Below, piece after piece: positions 59,775 to 64,000 of a stretch of 64,000 nt of DNA. Position numbers and translations under genes: made by a program. The notes under the pieces are model-generated. The model did not search any database. It saw nothing but the letters and a program-made list of their open reading frames with translations, and was not told the DNA's origin. Positions within the stretch are counted from its first letter, which is position 1. The number at the start of each line of letters is the position of its first letter. Source of the DNA: Actinoplanes sp. DH11 (GTDB lineage: Bacteria; Actinomycetota; Actinomycetes; Mycobacteriales; Micromonosporaceae); contig NZ_JAHWGU010000004.1 of assembly GCF_020873875.1 (NCBI RefSeq), positions 186,001-250,000 of the forward strand. The letters are read 5' to 3'.

Positions 59775-60668
59775 TCAGAGAACGATGCCGGCGGCGGCGG
59801 CGTCCTGGCGCAGTTGGTTAAGTTCGTCCTCGCCGGCGTCGACCAGCGGCGACCGGACCGGCCCCGCAGGCAGGCCGGAGGCGTTCAATCCGGCCTTGAC
59901 CAGCATGGTCCCCGGCGATCGGAAGATGCCGGTGAACAGCGGCAGAGCCTGCCGGTGCCGGGCCAGCGCGGTGGCGGTGTCGCCCCGCTCGAAGGCCTCG
60001 ATCAGCTCCTTGGCGAGCACACCGGTGAAGTGCGTCGACGTGCCGACCAGGCCGACACCGCCGATGGAGAGCAGCGGCAGCGTGGCCGCGTCGTCCCCCG
60101 AGTAGTAGGCCAGATCGGTCCGGGACAGCACCCAGGACGTCGCGATCAGGTCACCCTTGGCGTCCTTGACCCCGACGATCCGCTCGTGCTCGGCGAGCCG
60201 CACCAGCGTCTCGGTGTCGATCGCCGTGCCGGCCCGGTGCGGAATGTCATACAGCATGATCGGCAGCCCGGAGGCGTCGGCGACCGAGCGGAAGTGCCGC
60301 TCGACGCCCGCCTGCGGCGGCTTGTTGTAGTACGGCGTGACGACCAGCAGGCCGTGCGCCCCCGCCTTCTCCGCGACGTGCGCGAGCTCGATGGTGTGCG
60401 CGGTGCTGTTGGTGCCCACCCCGGCGACCACCTTGGCACGATCGCCGACCGCGTCGATGACGACCCTCAGCAGGGTCTCCTTCTCCGCGTCGGTCGTGGT
60501 GGGTGACTCCCCGGTGGTCCCGCTGACCACGAGCGCGTCGTTGCGCTGCTCGTCGACGAGGTGTGCGGCCAGCCGGGCCGCGCCCTCGAGGTCCAGGGAG
60601 CCGTCCGGGGTGAACGGTGTCACCATGGCGGTCAGCAGCCGTCCGAAGGGCCGCGGGTCGTGCGTCAT
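59775..60668 (-). CDS. dapA: 4-hydroxy-tetrahydrodipicolinate synthase
   Basis: 297 residues from ATG 60668 (AGGT just upstream). It condenses pyruvate with aspartate semialdehyde in lysine/DAP synthesis. The Schiff-base lysine is in IVGVKDAKGD, the proton relay tyrosine is in TPYYNKPPQ, and the substrate loop GTTGESPTTT is intact. dapF lies 46 kb away in the same window, so two steps of the pathway are dispersed. An in-frame ATG ten codons upstream is less likely. Confidence 0.95.
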   Translation of the reverse strand: MTHDPRPFGRLLTAMVTPFTPDGSLDLEGAARLAAHLVDEQRNDALVVSGTTGESPTTTDAEKETLLRVVIDAVGDRAKVVAGVGTNSTAHTIELAHVAEKAGAHGLLVVTPYYNKPPQAGVERHFRSVADASGLPIMLYDIPHRAGTAIDTETLVRLAEHERIVGVKDAKGDLIATSWVLSRTDLAYYSGDDAATLPLLSIGGVGLVGTSTHFTGVLAKELIEAFERGDTATALARHRQALPLFTGIFRSPGTMLVKAGLNASGLPAGPVRSPLVDAGEDELNQLRQDAAAAGIVL

Positions 60669-60694
60669 ACCTGACAACCTATCGGACGCCCCGG

Positions 60695-61246
60695 TCACAC
60701 GTAGAAAGCGGTGAACGGGACCCAGGGCAGGTTACGCAAGACGCTCCAGACAGCCCAGACCCCCATGAATCCGATCATGGCGGCCGGACTGACGGACAAC
60801 TGGGGCAAGCGCCACCGGAACAGCCGGCGCCCGGCCCACGCCACGTAGACATAGAGCAGGAACGGCACCGCGAAGACGAAGAGGGCGTGGTGCCGGGCCG
60901 CCGCCGGCAGGTCGCCGTGCAGCAGGAACCAGGCGGCACGGGTGCCGCCGCAGCCCGGGCAGACGAAGCCGGTCGCGTATTTCAGCAGGCACGTCGGCTC
61001 GGCACCGGCCTGCGCCGACGCCGGATCGCTGACGAGCGTGTAACCCGCGGCCGCGCCCATGCAGGCGAGCAGTGCCACCGGGGCGAGCCAGATCGGCGAC
61101 CGGGCCGCGACGCGCTCCACGAACCGGGTGATCCGGTCCTGCTGGGGCGGCGGGTAGGGATAGGCCAGCCACTCCGGCGGCAGCGGCGGGCCCTGCACCG
61201 GCTGGTCGGCCAGCCACGGCGGGAGCTGACCGGCTGTGCTGCTCAT
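60695..61246 (-). CDS. DUF2752 membrane protein
   Basis: 183 residues from ATG 61246. Three or four membrane helices, with the DUF2752 signature TGFVCPGCGGTRAAWFLLHGD (CPxCGxTR) between helices. A proline/tyrosine-rich N-terminus (PPEWLAYPYPPPQQ) is cytoplasmic. Function unknown; the cysteines suggest metal or thiol chemistry. It ends 26 bp before dapA's start and may share the transcript. Confidence 0.85.
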   Translation of the reverse strand: MSSTAGQLPPWLADQPVQGPPLPPEWLAYPYPPPQQDRITRFVERVAARSPIWLAPVALLACMGAAAGYTLVSDPASAQAGAEPTCLLKYATGFVCPGCGGTRAAWFLLHGDLPAAARHHALFVFAVPFLLYVYVAWAGRRLFRWRLPQLSVSPAAMIGFMGVWAVWSVLRNLPWVPFTAFYV

Positions 61247-61251
61247 GGCCG

Positions 61252-62472
61252 TCACGCTACACCCGCGAGGCTCGCCTTCAGCGGGGCCGCGAGGTCGCCC
61301 CGCTCCGGCATCCCGACGCTGGTCAGGCCCAGCCAACCGGCCAGCCGGACCAGCTCGGCGGCGAGCGCACCGGCCGTCTCCTCCGGGTCGGCGCCCGGCT
61401 CCAGCCAGGCCGCCGGGATCTGCAGCTCACCGGTGCGCCGCTCGGCCTTGAGGTCGACCCGGGCCACGAACCGGTCACCGAGCAGGAAGGGCAGGACGTA
61501 GTACCCGTACACCCGCTGCGGTTTTGGCACGTAGATCTCGATCCGGTAGGTCATGTCGAACAGCCGCTCGGTGCGGGCCCGCTCCCAGATCAGCGGGTCG
61601 AACGGGCTGATCAGCGTGGCCGCCCGCACCCGGCGCGGCAGCCGCGCCTCGGCGTGCAGGTAGGCCCGCGGCCGCCAGCCCGCGACCGTCACCGGCAGCA
61701 GCACCCCGGCCGACACCAGGTCCGCGATCGCGTCCCGGGTCGCCTGCAGCGGCAGCCGGAAATAGTCACGCAGCTCCGTCTCGGCCGCCACCCCGAGCGC
61801 CCGCGCCGACAACTCCACCAGGGACCGGAACGACTCCTCGGGTGACGGCGTCGGCGCCTCCAGCACGGCCCGGGGCAGCACCCGCTCCGGCAGGTCGTAG
61901 CGGCGGGCGAACGAACTCGTCCGCTCCGACGCGGTGACCTGACCGGAATAGAACAGCCACTCGAGGGCCTGTTTCACCACCGACCAGTTCCACCCCCAGT
62001 GGTCCTTGCTGCGCGGGGCGTCGTGCTCGATCTCGGCGGCCGTGATCGGCCCGCGCTCGCGCACCTCGTCGAGCACCCAGGCCACCAGGTCGGGCTGCTC
62101 CACCACGATGCGCCTCATGTTGCCCCACGCCAACTCGCCGGCCCGGGCCATCCGCCAGCGGAACAGCGGCTGCAGGTCGGCACGGATCAGCGACGCCTCG
62201 TGCCCCCAGAACTCGAACAGCTCCCGGGGCCGGCGGTAGGCCGCCCGCTCCAGCAGCCCGGCCGGGTAGGGCCCGAGACGGCTGTAGAGCGGCATGAAGT
62301 GGGCGCGCTGCAAGACGTTCACCGAGTCCATCTGGATCAGGTGCACCCGGCGCAGCACCCGGCGCAGGTGGCGCAGGTCGGTGACGCCACCCGGCGCGGG
62401 GTCGGTGAAACCCTGCGCGGCCAGGGTGATCCGGCGGGCCTGTGCGACGGTGAGCGAATCGGGGACAGCCAC
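61252..62472 (-). CDS. Winged-helix DNA glycosylase of the AlkZ/YcaQ (HTH_42) family
   Basis: About 406 residues from GTG 62472. The family's catalytic QxD/QxQ motif is present as Gln47-Met48-Asp49 in HLIQMDSVNVLQRAHFMPLYSRLG, the QΦD form of E. coli YcaQ, rather than the QΦQ of AlkZ. Further blocks are LFEFWGHEASLI, WNWSVVKQALEWLFYSGQV and LISPFDPLIWERARTERLFDMTYRIEIYVPKPQRVYGYYVLPFLLGD. YcaQ-type enzymes unhook interstrand crosslinks and remove N7-alkylguanines. Divergent from a GNAT gene (40 bp). Confidence 0.88.
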   Translation of the reverse strand: MAVPDSLTVAQARRITLAAQGFTDPAPGGVTDLRHLRRVLRRVHLIQMDSVNVLQRAHFMPLYSRLGPYPAGLLERAAYRRPRELFEFWGHEASLIRADLQPLFRWRMARAGELAWGNMRRIVVEQPDLVAWVLDEVRERGPITAAEIEHDAPRSKDHWGWNWSVVKQALEWLFYSGQVTASERTSSFARRYDLPERVLPRAVLEAPTPSPEESFRSLVELSARALGVAAETELRDYFRLPLQATRDAIADLVSAGVLLPVTVAGWRPRAYLHAEARLPRRVRAATLISPFDPLIWERARTERLFDMTYRIEIYVPKPQRVYGYYVLPFLLGDRFVARVDLKAERRTGELQIPAAWLEPGADPEETAGALAAELVRLAGWLGLTSVGMPERGDLAAPLKASLAGVA

Positions 62473-62512
62473 GTGAAGCACCGTAGGACACGGGTGTGAC
62501 AAAGTTGCGGCC

Positions 62513-63088
62513 ATGGCTCTCGGCTTCGTCCGCCCCGCGCGTCCCGAGGACGCCGCGGAGATCGCTCGCATCCAGCTCACCACCTGGCGCACCGCCTACC
62601 GGCGGATGTTCCCGGCACACGTGCTGGCCAACCTCGACGAGTCCTACCTGGCCCGCGGCTGGACCGAGGCGATCACCGCGCCGCCGTCGGCCCGCCACCG
62701 CGTCCTGATCGCCGTCGAACAGGGCGAGACGACCAAGACCGTGGTCGGTTTCGCGGCCGCCGGCCCGGCCGACGAGCACGCCCTCGCCCCGTCCGAGAAA
62801 CCGCTCGCCGACGACGTCGCCGCGATCACCGACCTGCTGGTCGAGCCGCGCTGGGGACGACGCGGCCACGGCAGCCGGCTGCTCGCCGCCGCGGTCGACC
62901 ACTGGCGCGAGGACGGATTCGGATCAGCGGTCGCCTGGGCCTACGAGTCCGACGACGTGATGCGCAAATTCCTCGAATCCACCGGCTGGGCGCAGGACGG
63001 CGCGAGCCGGGCGCTCGACGTGGACGACCTGCTCGTACCCCAGATCCGCCTGCACGTCGCACTCGACCTCGACCCCGCCGGAGAATAG
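62513..63088 (+). CDS. GNAT-family N-acetyltransferase
   Basis: 191 residues. The GNAT fold starts FVRPARPEDAAEIARIQLTTWRTAYRRMFPAHVLANLD. The acetyl-CoA block is ITDLLVEPRWGRRGHGSRLLAAAVDHWREDGFGSAVAWAYESDDVMRKFLESTGW. Substrate unknown. It is divergent from the YcaQ-like gene and 4 bp from the DCC gene, with which it likely forms an operon. Confidence 0.88.
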   Translation: MALGFVRPARPEDAAEIARIQLTTWRTAYRRMFPAHVLANLDESYLARGWTEAITAPPSARHRVLIAVEQGETTKTVVGFAAAGPADEHALAPSEKPLADDVAAITDLLVEPRWGRRGHGSRLLAAAVDHWREDGFGSAVAWAYESDDVMRKFLESTGWAQDGASRALDVDDLLVPQIRLHVALDLDPAGE

Positions 63089-63092
63089 AAGA

Positions 63093-63479
63093 GTGACAAC
63101 CTCCGCATCCGCCCCCGCCACCTTCGTCTTCGACGGCGACTGCTCCTTCTGCTCCCTCTGCGCCGAGTTCATCGAGCGCCGGATCCCCACCACCGCCAAG
63201 GTCGTCCCCTGGCAGTTCGCCGACCTCGACGCCCTCGGCCTCACCGCCGAACAGGCCGAAGCCGCGGTCCAATGGGTCGGCGCCGACGGCGTCATCGCCT
63301 CCGGCCCCGACGCCATCGCCCTGATGCTGAAAGACGCCGGCCGATTCTGGTCACTCCCCGGCGCGGTCCTCGGCCTGCGACCGGTCAGCCGGCTGGCCTG
63401 GCCCGCCTACCAGTGGGTGGCCGACCACCGCCACCTCATGCCCGGCGGCACGGCGGCCTGCGCGGTCCCCCGACGCTGA
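63093..63479 (+). CDS. DCC-family thiol-disulfide oxidoreductase-like protein
   Basis: 128 residues from GTG 63093. The family motif DxDC...C is FVFDGDCSFCSLCAEFIERR. The rest follows the DCC pattern (GVIASGPDAIALMLKD). Role unknown, thought to be thiol-disulfide exchange. No upstream stop-gap; 4 bp after the GNAT gene. Confidence 0.85.
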   Translation: MTTSASAPATFVFDGDCSFCSLCAEFIERRIPTTAKVVPWQFADLDALGLTAEQAEAAVQWVGADGVIASGPDAIALMLKDAGRFWSLPGAVLGLRPVSRLAWPAYQWVADHRHLMPGGTAACAVPRR

Positions 63480-63589
63480 ATCCCCTCGGGTACGCCTCTC
63501 GCAGCACCCAACCCCAGCCACCCCGTCCCCCACCCTCAAACACTGACGTCCATGCCCCGGCGCACCCCGCCGCCGGCCCCGGCGCAACC

Positions 63590-63637
63590 GGACGCGGAAC
63601 CGGACGCGGAACCGGGCGCGGAACCGGGCGCGGAACC
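63590..63637. repeat. 12-bp tandem repeat, four units
   Basis: Units of GGACGCGGAACC / GGGCGCGGAACC at 63590, 63602, 63614 and 63626. Confidence 0.8.
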
Positions 63638-63688
63638 GGGCCCGGCGGCCCCCTCGACCGGCCGCGAACCACCCGCCGGGACCGAGCC

Positions 63689-63725
<37 letters not shown>

Positions 63726-63837
63726 TGACCCTCGAACGCCGCACCCCGGGTCGCCAGCCCGCCGATACCGCCCGCGCATCAGCCGCGCGTCCCCCGGTTC
63801 CGCCCCGGTAGCGCCGGACACACCGTGCATGCCGAGA

Positions 63838-63914
63838 TGTTGATCTGCTAGCGCTACGAAATCGCTGTGATCAAGGGGTCTAAACCACGATTTCGCACCG
63901 CTAGCAGATCAACA
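63838..63914. repeat. 77-bp palindromic element (MITE- or REP-like)
   Basis: A 27-bp inverted repeat (arms 63838-63864 and 63888-63914) with two mismatches around a 23-nt centre. The arm begins TGTTGATCTGCTAGCG and ends GAAATCG. The element is AT-richer than its surroundings. No target-site duplication was identified and no ORF lies inside. Confidence 0.6.
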
Positions 63915-64000
63915 ACGCCACGCGGACCCACCCCAGCGGGACACGGCTGGCCATCCATTGGCCGCAGACGGGACGAAAGCCACGAAACCCAAGTCACCGC

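Overview
The window is about 71-72% G+C by eye, with coding regions that prefer G/C third codon positions and many GTG starts. Gene content points to an actinomycete of the family Micromonosporaceae, most likely Actinoplanes or a close relative. The evidence is the cluster nrdJ-nrdR / lexA / hflX / dapF-miaA / miaB / gluABCD / recX-recA, a DUF3046 gene beside recA, a clgR-pspA-pspM cluster, an F420-type luciferase-like oxidoreductase, and the presence of both RNase Y and RNase J. The genus is inferred from gene order and cannot be proven here. No rRNA, tRNA, CRISPR array, insertion sequence or prophage is visible.

Layout. 1-1.7 kb: end of a small HTH gene, an alpha/beta hydrolase and a small membrane protein. 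1.7-6.7 kb: DNA-precursor and SOS block, with nrdR-nrdJ reading leftwards, lexA rightwards, and a 45-residue membrane microprotein divergent from lexA. 6.7-9.3 kb: a degenerate 34-bp tandem repeat array running into a surface protein with a long Gly/Pro/Gln tail. 9.4-20.4 kb: hflX, malic enzyme, a tRNA/lysine/lipid block (glycerophosphodiesterase-dapF-miaA), a DUF349 protein, a PLP lyase with a divergent LysR regulator, and miaB. 20.4-23.8 kb: a glutamate-type ABC importer. 23.8-30.4 kb: rny, then about 1.9 kb of low-complexity repeat-rich DNA without a convincing gene, then recX-recA, DUF3046 and a UdgX-type uracil-DNA glycosylase. 30.5-33.8 kb: a MocR regulator divergent from a flavin-reductase-like/GNAT fusion, plus a LysE-type exporter. 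33.8-45.6 kb: a receptor-type Ser/Thr kinase, a giant Lhr helicase, a luciferase-like enzyme, a SAM hydrolase, a GNAT protein and a Nei-type glycosylase. 45.5-50.6 kb: pspM, pspA, clgR, cinA, pgsA, rimO. 50.7-57.9 kb: a GT-C membrane protein, a cysteine-containing HTH regulator with a DUF3291 target, ftsK, a YbjN protein and a secreted serine protease. 58-63.5 kb: rnj, dapA, DUF2752, a YcaQ-like DNA glycosylase, GNAT and DCC proteins. The end is non-coding and holds simple repeats and a 77-bp palindromic element.

DNA integrity is a theme. LexA, RecA, RecX, UdgX, a Nei-like glycosylase, a YcaQ-like glycosylase and Lhr all lie here. The lexA and recA promoters share the same asymmetric operator, TCGTAC-N4-GTTY, five copies in all. 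Two perfect DnaA boxes exactly 31 bp apart, with an NrdR-like box, precede nrdR-nrdJ. The most interesting leads are the lexA-divergent microprotein, which resembles a ChiZ/DivS-type SOS division protein that has lost its LysM domain, the CAAT-N3-ATTG pair around the HTH/DUF3291 unit, and several tandem arrays built on copies of gene 3' ends.
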